9,772 nucleotides of DNA. Source: JBAYZQ01 sp041672385 (GTDB taxonomy: Bacteria; Spirochaetota; Spirochaetia; Sphaerochaetales; Sphaerochaetaceae). The stretch lies in the NCBI GenBank assembly GCA_041672385.1, contig JBAYZQ010000085.1:1-9772 (forward strand), read 5' to 3'. Below, in pieces: positions 1 to 6,333 of this stretch. Below the pieces are notes generated by a model that was not told the DNA's origin, ran no database searches, and saw only the letters and a list, made by a program, of their open reading frames with translations. Both the position numbers and the translations under genes were made by a program. Numbering within the stretch: position 1 is the stretch's first letter; each line of letters opens with the position of its first letter.

Positions 1-711
1 AATGTTTTCTGGACTATTTCTATATAATGGAATTCTCGAATAACCTTTCTCAATAATTAAAGGGAAAGCTTCTTTTAAAGTAATATTTTCTTTCAAAGAG
101 AATACTTTTGTTCTATGGGTCATTATTCCTTTTACAGTACTTTCATTAAAATGAATTGCTCGTTGAACTAAGTTTGTTTCATATTCGTCAATCAAACCTT
201 CATCTTGAGCTATATCCATTACGTTCATGAGTGAATTTACGGTAAGCTTTGTTTCCTTCTTTTTTGAAAATACCCCTGTAATGGCTTTACTAATTTTCAT
301 GAAAACCCAAACGGCAGGAAATAAAACTTTACAAAGAATCCAAATTGGATAAGCCATGAAGGAAGCAAAAGTTTTATCGTAGGTCATTGCCAATTGTTTT
401 GGTGCAATTTCACCAAAAATTAAAATTAATATTGTCAAAATTCCAGTTGCATATCCAACATAGTTATTTCCAAACATTCGAATTGCGTAAACTGTTGTTA
501 AACTCGAAGCGACAAGATTGACTATATTATTTCCAATTAAAATCGCTGTTATTAGTTTTTTTGGTTTTTCGGATAATTTGGCCGCTAAGCGCTCATTCTT
601 CTTTTTACTTTGGGCTAAATCAATTTTTTGAACTCTTGAAAGAGAAGTGAAAGCTGTTTCTGAAGCAGAAAATATTGCAGACAGAATTAGAAGAATAATT
701 ATTGTGAACAT
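1..711 (-). CDS. CNNM/DUF21 domain membrane protein with CBS domain (HlyC/CorC-like), partial
   Basis: An open frame with no stop runs from the ATG at 711-709 to the left edge and gives the first 237 residues of a larger protein. The N-terminus is a hydrophobic helix followed by SASETAFTSL, the usual opening of the CNNM (DUF21) membrane domain. Further DUF21 signatures are GNNIVNLVASS (about residues 60-70) and FGEIAPKQLA (about 99-108). The segment YSRIPLY, near residue 230, is the start of a CBS domain. Family members, often misnamed haemolysins (TlyC, YfjD), have the order DUF21, two CBS domains, then a CorC/HlyC domain. The latter parts lie outside the window. CNNM proteins are inner-membrane proteins tied to magnesium or other divalent-cation export; the exact substrate here is unknown. 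An AGGA at 728-725 lies 13 bases before the ATG, a long spacing, but no better start is visible. The YhhN-like gene lies 63 bp upstream on the same strand. Confidence 0.92.
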   Translation of the reverse strand, partial: MFTIIILLILSAIFSASETAFTSLSRVQKIDLAQSKKKNERLAAKLSEKPKKLITAILIGNNIVNLVASSLTTVYAIRMFGNNYVGYATGILTILILIFGEIAPKQLAMTYDKTFASFMAYPIWILCKVLFPAVWVFMKISKAITGVFSKKKETKLTVNSLMNVMDIAQDEGLIDEYETNLVQRAIHFNESTVKGIMTHRTKVFSLKENITLKEAFPLIIEKGYSRIPLYRNSPENI

Positions 712-745
712 TTGAAATTAGGTTTCCTGTTTTTCATATACATAG

Positions 746-774
746 AATATAATAAAAATTTGCAGGATTATCAA
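746..774 (-). promoter_or_regulatory. Candidate sigma70 promoter for the CNNM gene
   Basis: Read on the minus strand, TTGATA (774-769) and TATATT (751-746) are separated by exactly 17 bases. Each box matches the sigma70 consensus at 5 of 6 positions. The predicted start is near 739, about 28 bases before the ATG at 711. The -35 box begins directly after the stop codon of the upstream YhhN-like gene (777-775), so the CNNM gene may be transcribed both from this promoter and by readthrough. This is pattern matching only. Confidence 0.55.
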
Positions 775-1443
775 TTAAAAAGAAGTGCTAAAAAGTAGTA
801 AAGCGGAAGTAATTAGTAAAAACTGACCCAAAGAGTAAGTTATCATTATGCTATTTTCAGAAAAATCTTTTATATCTAGAGCTTTTAGGCCTATACAACT
901 ATCAGAAAAGGAAAATAAAGCTATTCCAATAATTCCTAAAACAGTTGCCATAATGTTTTGAGACGAGAAGGTTGAAGCGATACAAACAGCAAAGGCAATA
1001 AGGGCAAATGAATAAGGGAAAAGAAGGGGGCCAAGTGGATTTTTAGAAGCTAAAATCAATTTAAATATGTACAAAGAACCCAAGATGAAAAGCGCCGATA
1101 TAATAATTGTAAATACAAGGGAATCTTTTGATGCCATTCTTGCAAACCAATTCATATAAAAAATGTGACCGGTGAAAAAAGAAACTATACCTAAAATAAA
1201 GAAAACGTTTTTATTTTTTATCATTAGAAAAATATCACCAAGAGTGTGAAAGATTAAAGCCGTAATAATCATACTAGAGACTTGTCCAGAGAAATATTTA
1301 TAACTGTAAATAAAATACAAACCTAAAAGTGAAGGGACAATAAGCGGTTTTGAAATATATTCTAAAGTATCGTTATGCTTAAAAAGGGCAACTTGATCAA
1401 CAAAATTTGCAACAATGAAAAGACCAATAAACAAAAATTCCAT
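775..1443 (-). CDS. YhhN/TMEM86 family integral membrane protein (lysoplasmalogenase-like)
   Basis: This 222-residue protein is almost entirely hydrophobic, with roughly seven to eight membrane helices, typical for the YhhN family. Family landmarks appear in order: SKPLIVPSL (about 31-39), ALIFHTLGDIFLM (about 62-74), FFTGHIFYM (about 89-97), ALFSFSDSCIGL (about 174-185) and TYSLGQFLL (about 200-208). The two conserved Asp residues, in LGD and FSD, are the polar residues conserved in this family. Vertebrate TMEM86B and some bacterial relatives hydrolyse the vinyl-ether bond of lysoplasmalogens; whether this protein does so is inference. The start is well supported: AGGAGAGG at 1458-1451 lies 7 bases before the ATG. 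It precedes the CNNM gene by 63 bp and may be cotranscribed with it. Function is less certain than family membership. Confidence 0.85.
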   Translation of the reverse strand: MEFLFIGLFIVANFVDQVALFKHNDTLEYISKPLIVPSLLGLYFIYSYKYFSGQVSSMIITALIFHTLGDIFLMIKNKNVFFILGIVSFFTGHIFYMNWFARMASKDSLVFTIIISALFILGSLYIFKLILASKNPLGPLLFPYSFALIAFAVCIASTFSSQNIMATVLGIIGIALFSFSDSCIGLKALDIKDFSENSIMITYSLGQFLLITSALLLFSTSF

Positions 1444-1477
1444 ATAAAAACCTCTCCTTATTATACACTGAAGTTTA

Positions 1478-1506
1478 TATATAACAAGAGGGATCTTTGC
1501 TTGTAA
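1478..1506 (-). promoter_or_regulatory. Weak candidate promoter for the YhhN-like gene
   Basis: On the minus strand, TTACAA (1506-1501) and TATATA (1483-1478) are spaced 17 bases apart. This would start transcription near 1471 and keep the strong ribosome binding site at 1458-1451 in the transcript. The -35 match is poor. A competing pair, TTGTTA and a perfect TATAAT (1465-1460) with a 16-base spacer, would start inside the ribosome binding site and so looks less useful. Neither is certain. Confidence 0.3.
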
Positions 1507-1581
1507 TTTTTTAAGCCTTTAGGTAGAATAGTTTTAATTCTGGGGATACTTATAAAGATTCCAGGTGGTGTTTTCTCCAAA

Positions 1582-1641
1582 ATTATGGACTTTGATATGT
1601 CTTTAACAAAAAGACCTGCGGAGTGTCAAAAGTCCAAATAA
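1582..1641. repeat. Nested inverted repeat in the parE upstream region
   Basis: The outer arms GGACTTT (1587-1593) and AAAGTCC (1629-1635) are perfect complements. They extend inward, after one bulged A, by GATA (1594-1597) against TGTC (1624-1627) with one G-U pair. Outward, T1586 pairs with A1636, and TTA (1583-1585) can pair with TAA (1639-1641) across a two-base bulge. Inside lies a second hairpin, GTCTTT (1599-1604) with AAAGAC (1610-1615) around a five-base loop. No T-run follows directly on either strand, so an intrinsic terminator is unlikely. It could be a structured 5' leader element if transcription begins upstream, a protein-binding site, or a copy of a dispersed palindromic repeat. 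The arms are seen; any function is unknown. Confidence 0.6.
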
Positions 1642-1657
1642 AAATTATATTTTTATT
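1637..1657. repeat. Perfect AT palindrome
   Basis: AATAAAAAT (1637-1645) and ATTTTTATT (1649-1657) are perfect inverted arms of 9 bases around TAT. The element begins next to the outer arm of the preceding nested inverted repeat. GAGTG (1621-1625) and CACTC (1659-1663) could close a larger stem over it that competes with the GGACTTT/AAAGTCC stem. Being pure A/T, the palindrome could also be chance in such AT-rich DNA or a site for a nucleoid-type protein. Confidence 0.5.
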
Positions 1658-1727
1658 CCACTCAAGAGTTGCCTTTAAGGTATTCCCAGTTTTTTTAAGA
1701 AATATCTTTCATTTTAGATACATAAAT

Positions 1728-1763
1728 AGAGGGGTTTTTATGTGGGCAAAAAAAGTATTTTAG
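1728..1763 (+). other. Seven-codon upstream ORF with its own Shine-Dalgarno-like sequence
   Basis: AGAGGGG (1728-1734) lies 5 bases before an ATG at 1740. That ATG opens the short peptide MWAKKVF and ends at TAG (1761-1763), 15 bases before the parE start and in the same frame. The ribosome-binding-site match is better than anything in front of parE itself. It overlaps the proposed parE promoter, so it could be translated only from a transcript that begins further upstream, for which I see no good promoter. It may be chance. Confidence 0.25.
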
Positions 1764-1771
1764 TTTATAAT
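1743..1771 (+). promoter_or_regulatory. Candidate parE promoter giving a leaderless transcript
   Basis: TGGGCA (1743-1748, 4 of 6 to TTGACA) and a perfect TATAAT (1766-1771) are spaced by 17 bases. The expected start point, about 7 bases after the -10 box, falls at 1778-1779, on or next to the A of the parE ATG at 1779. No purine-rich Shine-Dalgarno sequence precedes that ATG. Together these point to a leaderless or nearly leaderless mRNA for the operon. It is the only strong -10 box I see on this strand between 1444 and 1778. Confidence 0.55.
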
Positions 1772-1778
1772 ACGTGCT

Positions 1779-3596
1779 ATGGCAGAAAATAAAAGTAAAA
1801 AAGTTGTTTATGATGAAAGCAAAGTGCTTTCTTTGAATGCATTGGAACATATTCGCTTACGTCCAGGGATGTACATTGGACGTATAGGGGATGGTAGCAA
1901 CGTAAATGATGGAATTTATATTCTTGTAAAAGAAATTATTGATAACGGTGTTGATGAATTTATTATGAACTGTGGAAGTAGAATTAATATTTTCATAGAG
2001 GATAAACACGTTAGTATCAGAGATTATGGAAGAGGAATTCCTCATGGTTCAGTTATTGATTGTGTTTCAAAAATAAACACAGGTGCAAAATATAACTCTG
2101 ATGTATTTCAGTTTTCAGTAGGACTTAATGGTGTTGGAACAAAGGCAGTTAATGCCCTTTCTTCCTATTTTAGAGTAGTTTCTTATCGAGAAGGAAAGTT
2201 TTTTGAGGCTATATTTGAAAAAGGTAAATTAATAAATAGTAACAAAGGAAAAACCAATGAGGGGAACGGAACGCTGATTGAGTTTGTTCCTGATGAAGAA
2301 ATTTTCTCAGAATATGCATTTAACAACGAATATATTGAAGAAAGACTTCAAAACTATGCTTATCTTAATACAGGGTTAACTCTTTGTTTTAATAAGAGGG
2401 CTTTCAAAAGCAAAAATGGACTACTTGACCTTTTAGACAATCAAATTGCAGACGATAGTCTTTACAAAATTATTCACTATAAATCAGATAAGCTTGAATT
2501 TGCCTTTACTCATGCAAGGGCTCTTTTTGCAGAAACTTATTTTTCTTATGTAAATGGGCAATATACTGGTGAGGGAGGAACCCATCTTTCAGCCTTTAAA
2601 GAAGGAGTTTTAAGAGGTATTAATGAACATTTCAAGAAAAGCTGGGGGGGGATGGAAGTTCGAACTGGAATTGTTGCAGCTGTTTCTATAAAATTAATGA
2701 ATCCTGTTTTTGAAAGCCAAACGAAGAATAAACTTGGAAATACCGAAATTAAAGCAGAAATAGTTCAAGAAGTTAAAGAAGCGGTTATTGATTTTCTTTT
2801 TAAAAATCCAGAAGAAACTGAAAAACTAAATTCAAAGATTTTGGCCAATGAAAGTTATAAAAATGAAATGATTGATGCAAGAAAAATAACTCGTGAAGCC
2901 TCAAAAAAAGTTTCTTTAAATATTCCCAAACTAAAAGATTGTAAACATCACCTTGGGCAAGGTGGGAAATATTCAAAAGAAGGTGAAAATTCGATGATTT
3001 TCATTACAGAAGGAGACAGTGCTTCTGGGACAATAACTAAAACTCGAGATGTTTATACTCAAGCTGTATTTAGCCTTAGAGGGAAACCAAAAAATGTTCA
3101 AGGTATAAAAAGAATTGAAGCTTTAAAAAATGAAGAACTTTTTAATATTATGGTAGCCTTGGGAATTTCAGAAGGTCTTGAGGGTCTAAGATATGGAAAG
3201 GTTATTATTGCAACCGATGCAGATGTTGATGGTTATCACATAAGAAATCTCCTAATGACCTATTTTTTGACTTTTTATGAAGATCTTGTAATGGCAGGAA
3301 GACTTTTTATCCTTGAGACTCCTCTTTTTAGAGTAAGAAACAAGAATGTGACAAAATACTGTTATACCGAAGGGCAAAGGGATAAACTTATAAAAGAGAT
3401 TAAAAGTGCAGAAATAACAAGATTTAAAGGCCTTGGGGAAATAGCTCCAAAGGAATTTGGACAGTTTATTGGTGAGGATATGAAAATTCTTCCAGTCCAA
3501 GTATCTACAATGAAGGAGATTAGACAGAGCTTGGTATTCTACATGGGGTCAAATACAAAAGAGCGAAGAGCTTTTATTATGGAGAATCTTGAATAA
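1779..3596 (+). CDS. parE: DNA topoisomerase IV subunit B (ATPase/TOPRIM subunit)
   Basis: This 605-residue protein is the ATPase subunit of a type IIA topoisomerase, acting with ParC in the cytoplasm to pass one DNA duplex through another. The GHKL ATPase domain shows RPGMYIG (28-34), the catalytic E52 with N56 in KEIIDNGVDE, DYGRGIP (82-88) and the lid GLNGVGTKAVNAL (115-127). The transducer carries the QTK loop at 314-316. The TOPRIM domain has EGDSASG (411-417) and the metal-binding TDADVD (479-484), and GLGE lies at 551-554. EGDSASG, SLRGKP and GLGEIAPKEF resemble the topoisomerase IV B subunits of Bacteroidetes and Chlamydia, not the EGDSAGG of gyrase. The length fits ParE and the short GyrB type. 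GyrB is the main alternative; the ParC-type partner argues against it. The ATG at 1779 is the only start that keeps the N-terminal arm; the next Met (31) lies inside RPGMYIG. No Shine-Dalgarno sequence precedes it. An 8-G run lies inside the gene. Confidence 0.92.
   Translation: MAENKSKKVVYDESKVLSLNALEHIRLRPGMYIGRIGDGSNVNDGIYILVKEIIDNGVDEFIMNCGSRINIFIEDKHVSIRDYGRGIPHGSVIDCVSKINTGAKYNSDVFQFSVGLNGVGTKAVNALSSYFRVVSYREGKFFEAIFEKGKLINSNKGKTNEGNGTLIEFVPDEEIFSEYAFNNEYIEERLQNYAYLNTGLTLCFNKRAFKSKNGLLDLLDNQIADDSLYKIIHYKSDKLEFAFTHARALFAETYFSYVNGQYTGEGGTHLSAFKEGVLRGINEHFKKSWGGMEVRTGIVAAVSIKLMNPVFESQTKNKLGNTEIKAEIVQEVKEAVIDFLFKNPEETEKLNSKILANESYKNEMIDARKITREASKKVSLNIPKLKDCKHHLGQGGKYSKEGENSMIFITEGDSASGTITKTRDVYTQAVFSLRGKPKNVQGIKRIEALKNEELFNIMVALGISEGLEGLRYGKVIIATDADVDGYHIRNLLMTYFLTFYEDLVMAGRLFILETPLFRVRNKNVTKYCYTEGQRDKLIKEIKSAEITRFKGLGEIAPKEFGQFIGEDMKILPVQVSTMKEIRQSLVFYMGSNTKERRAFIMENLE
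2644..2651 (+). repeat. Homopolymer of eight G inside parE
   Basis: Eight consecutive G bases encode the W-G-G stretch at residues 289-291 in the transducer domain (TGG GGG GGG). Such a run is striking in AT-rich coding DNA. A one-base slip would frameshift parE roughly midway, before the QTK loop and TOPRIM domain. The run is seen; any variability is inference. Confidence 0.85.
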
Positions 3597-5626
3597 TGAA
3601 TAGTTATGCAAAAGACCTTTTTAAAAAAAATTATATTGAATATGCTTCTTATGTAATAAAAGAAAGAGCCATCCCAGACATAATGGATGGTCTTAAACCT
3701 GTACAACGAAGAATAATTCATACTTTGATAGAACTTGATGATGGAAGATTTCATAAGGTAGCCAATGTAGTTGGAAGAACTATGAGCTATCATCCACATG
3801 GAGATGCTTCAATTTACAGTGCTTTGGTAAACCTAGCAAATTGCAATCTTCTCATTGAAGGCCAGGGTAACTTTGGTAACTTTATGACGGGAGACAATGC
3901 TGCTGCTGCTAGGTATATTGAATGTAGACTTATGCCAATTGCAAAAAAGATTTTATATAATCCAGAGCTTACAGAGTTTGTCGATTCATATGATAGCAGA
4001 AGTAAAGAACCAGTCCGGTTCCAAGCTAAAATTCCAATCTTGGTAATTCAGGGTACTGATGGAATTGCACCTGGAATGACAACTAGGATACTCCCACATA
4101 ATTTCATAGAAGTTATTGATGCTCTTGAAAAGGCATTAAAAGGTGAAAATGTTTTGCTTTATCCTGATTTTCCCGGAGGTGGGATAGTTGATGTTTCAGA
4201 TTATAAAGATGGATGTGGAACTGTAACTGTAAGAGCAAAACTTAATACAAATGATCCTAAGAAAATATATATTGAAGAACTTCCTTTTGGCGTAACTAGT
4301 GAGCAGATGATTAACTCAATTGAAAATGCTGTAAAGAAAGATAGATTGAAGGTAAATTCAATAAGTGATTATACAGCTGAGAAGGTTAGTATAGAGATTT
4401 CTCTCTCAAAGAACACCTATTCCAATGATATTGTGGATGCACTTTATGCATATACTCTCTGTGAAGAAAAAGTTTCTTGTTTTTGTTTAGTAATCCAAGA
4501 TAAATATCCTCTAGAGACAACTATTTCAAATATAATCAGTTTTCACTCTAAACATCTTATTGATGTCCTTCAAGGTGAATTGAACCTTCAAATAGGACAT
4601 CTTAATGATCGTTTACATTCCAGAACGCTTGAGCGTATATTTATAGAGGAAAGAATTTATAAAAGGATAGAGCAAAAAAGAAGCCAAGAAGCTATTAACA
4701 AATCTATAGTTTCAGGTTTTGAGCCATATAAAGATTCTTTGATAAGAGAACTTTCTTCTGAGGATATTGAAAGACTTTTGAAAATACCAATAAGAAGAAT
4801 CAGTCTTTTTGATATGGAAAAGAATAAAGAAGAAATAGATATCATAAATCAGGATATAGAAAAAGCAAAATATCATTTAGATCATATTATTGATTATGCA
4901 ATGACTTATCTTGAAGAAATAAAAAAGATGGCTCCTAAAGAACTTGAAAAACGGAAAACTAAAATATCCGATTTTGATGCAATAAGTGTTAGAGAAGTTG
5001 CACAAAGAGATAAAATTCTTAAATATGACAGCTCAACTGGATATGTTGGATATGATTTGAAAAATGGAAGTGACTTACTTGAAGTCTCAGTTTTTGATAA
5101 GGTTCTTTTTGTTTCCAAGAATGGAGATTATGTTTCAATGGTTGCTCCTGATAAATTTTTCATTGGAACGTCTCTCTCTTATTGTAATTATTCAGATAAA
5201 GATATACTTTCTGATGTTGTTTTCTCCATTTTCTATCAAGAAAAGAAGGAAAATGTTTTTTATATTAAAAGAGCAAAACTTGGTGGTTTAATAACCAATA
5301 AAATATATTCTTTCTTGCCAGAAAAGACAGAAAAAGACGAAGATTACCAGGTAAGGAGAATTTCAATTATAGAAGATGGTGTTATTACTGCAAAATATAA
5401 GAAGGGCTTTGGCTATAAGAAAATTGAGGAGAATTTCTATTTTTCTGATTTCTTAGTAAAAAATCCAAAGGCTAGAGGTGTTAGAGTAATTAACAATAAA
5501 CAACTTTCTTCTTTTTCTTTAAGAGCTTGTACTGAGGGTGAAAAGCAAGATAAGTTAAATAATGAGAAACAAGATGAGGAAATCGATGAAAAAGCCGAAC
5601 AGCCAAGTCTGTTTGATGAGGATTAG
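3596..5626 (+). CDS. parC: DNA topoisomerase IV subunit A (DNA cleavage subunit)
   Basis: This 676-residue protein is the breakage-reunion subunit that forms the covalent phosphotyrosine with DNA. DGLKPVQRR (31-39) has the Gln typical of ParC. YHPHGDASIYS (65-75) is the quinolone-determining region. The catalytic Tyr is Y107, preceded by R106, in AAARYIE, and the DNA-bending Ile is I165 in RILPHN. A helical tower and coiled-coil gate run from about 320 to 465. The C-terminal domain (about 470-645) is shorter than in E. coli ParC and has no GyrA box (QRRGGKG-like), which argues for topoisomerase IV over gyrase. The last 30 residues are a charged, repetitive tail with EKQD twice, ending in QPSLFDED. 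That end resembles a sliding-clamp-binding motif. The quinolone-contact positions are Ala71 and Ser75 instead of Ser and Asp/Glu. The ATG shares a base with the parE stop (TAATG), and GGAG (3581-3584) lies 11 bases upstream, indicating translational coupling. Confidence 0.92.
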   Translation: MNSYAKDLFKKNYIEYASYVIKERAIPDIMDGLKPVQRRIIHTLIELDDGRFHKVANVVGRTMSYHPHGDASIYSALVNLANCNLLIEGQGNFGNFMTGDNAAAARYIECRLMPIAKKILYNPELTEFVDSYDSRSKEPVRFQAKIPILVIQGTDGIAPGMTTRILPHNFIEVIDALEKALKGENVLLYPDFPGGGIVDVSDYKDGCGTVTVRAKLNTNDPKKIYIEELPFGVTSEQMINSIENAVKKDRLKVNSISDYTAEKVSIEISLSKNTYSNDIVDALYAYTLCEEKVSCFCLVIQDKYPLETTISNIISFHSKHLIDVLQGELNLQIGHLNDRLHSRTLERIFIEERIYKRIEQKRSQEAINKSIVSGFEPYKDSLIRELSSEDIERLLKIPIRRISLFDMEKNKEEIDIINQDIEKAKYHLDHIIDYAMTYLEEIKKMAPKELEKRKTKISDFDAISVREVAQRDKILKYDSSTGYVGYDLKNGSDLLEVSVFDKVLFVSKNGDYVSMVAPDKFFIGTSLSYCNYSDKDILSDVVFSIFYQEKKENVFYIKRAKLGGLITNKIYSFLPEKTEKDEDYQVRRISIIEDGVITAKYKKGFGYKKIEENFYFSDFLVKNPKARGVRVINNKQLSSFSLRACTEGEKQDKLNNEKQDEEIDEKAEQPSLFDED

Positions 5627-5634
5627 GTGTAAAA

Positions 5635-6333
5635 ATGGATTTAAAAAAGTTTGAAGAAAGAATTTTGTATATAGATAACCATCTTATTATTATTAATAAG
5701 GAAGTTGGTGAACTGACTCAAGGTGATAATACAGGCGATGAAACTTTAGGGGATTTAGTAAAGCAGTATCTTAAGTTAAAATTTGAAAAGACAGGGAATG
5801 TGTACTTAGGAATTTGCCATAGATTGGATCGACCAACCAGTGGAATTGTAATATTTGCAAGAACTGATAAGGCTCTTTCAAGGATGAATGCACTTTTTGC
5901 TTCCAAAGAAGGTGTTACTAAAACTTATTGGGCCGTAGTAGATAATGTTCCCCCTGAAACTGAGGGTTATTTAGTCAACTACATGTTTCGAGATATTAAA
6001 AAGAATAAGAGTGTTGCTTATCGAGATAAAAGACCTCATACAAAAGAAGCAAGACTTCATTATAAGCTTTTAGGAGCTTCTAAGACTTTCTTTTTGTTGG
6101 AAATTGAACTTGAAACGGGAAGACATCACCAAATAAGAGCACAACTTGCTACTGTTGGATGTCACATAAAAGGAGACCTTAAATATGGCTTCCCTCGTTC
6201 AGATCCTAATGGAGGAATTCATTTGCATGCAAGAAAGATTGAGTTTATACACCCTGTAACCAAAGAAAAGGTAACAGTTGTTGCTCGTCCTCCAAAAGAT
6301 CCAGTATGGGATTTTTTTGTGAATAGTTATTAA
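5635..6333 (+). CDS. RluA-family RNA pseudouridine synthase
   Basis: This 232-residue protein isomerises specific uridines in rRNA or tRNA to pseudouridine. The catalytic motif HRLDRPTSG (62-70) gives D65 as the nucleophile. Family motifs continue with ARTDKALSRM, then ETGRHHQIRAQL (about 151-162), which holds the conserved Arg and Gln, and IHLHARKIEFIHP near the C-terminus. There is no N-terminal S4 RNA-binding domain, so this is the short, stand-alone catalytic form, like TruC/RluA. The exact target nucleotide cannot be read from sequence. The ATG lies 8 bases after the parC stop; AGGTG (5625-5629), overlapping that stop, sits 5 bases before it and serves as the ribosome binding site. The gene is therefore the third member of the parE-parC operon. 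A functional link to topoisomerase is not implied by the sequence. Confidence 0.92.
   Translation: MDLKKFEERILYIDNHLIIINKEVGELTQGDNTGDETLGDLVKQYLKLKFEKTGNVYLGICHRLDRPTSGIVIFARTDKALSRMNALFASKEGVTKTYWAVVDNVPPETEGYLVNYMFRDIKKNKSVAYRDKRPHTKEARLHYKLLGASKTFFLLEIELETGRHHQIRAQLATVGCHIKGDLKYGFPRSDPNGGIHLHARKIEFIHPVTKEKVTVVARPPKDPVWDFFVNSY

Larger units (their letters stand above)
1444..1778. other. Divergent intergenic region, 335 bp
   Basis: This stretch separates the minus-strand membrane-protein genes from the plus-strand topoisomerase operon. It holds a weak YhhN-side promoter, the nested inverted repeat, the AT palindrome, a seven-codon upstream ORF and the parE-proximal promoter. A further weak hairpin pairs CTGGGG (1540-1545) with TTCCAG (1559-1564), using two G-U pairs. 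I see no tRNA, rRNA or recognisable riboswitch class here and no further convincing coding frame. Confidence 0.7.

Noticed and set aside
1501..1660. Known structured RNA (SRP RNA, 6S, tmRNA or a standard riboswitch) in the parE upstream region
   Set aside because: I see hairpins but none of the conserved sequence blocks of these RNA classes.
1857..2045. Open frame on the minus strand inside parE, and similar antisense frames at 3252-3500, 3539-3799, 4657-4845, 4906-5118 and 5718-5906
   Set aside because: They lie opposite well-conserved coding sequence, have no family resemblance, and are explained by AT-rich codon use of the genes on the plus strand.
5064..5291. Overlapping plus-strand frame inside parC
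   Set aside because: The parC frame is continuous with recognisable C-terminal domain sequence; the other frame has no ribosome binding site or family resemblance.
1779..5626. Reading the pair as gyrase (gyrB-gyrA)
   Set aside because: Subunit A lacks a GyrA box and has a short C-terminal domain, DGLKPVQRR is ParC-like, and subunit B has EGDSASG; topoisomerase IV fits better, though gyrase is not fully excluded.
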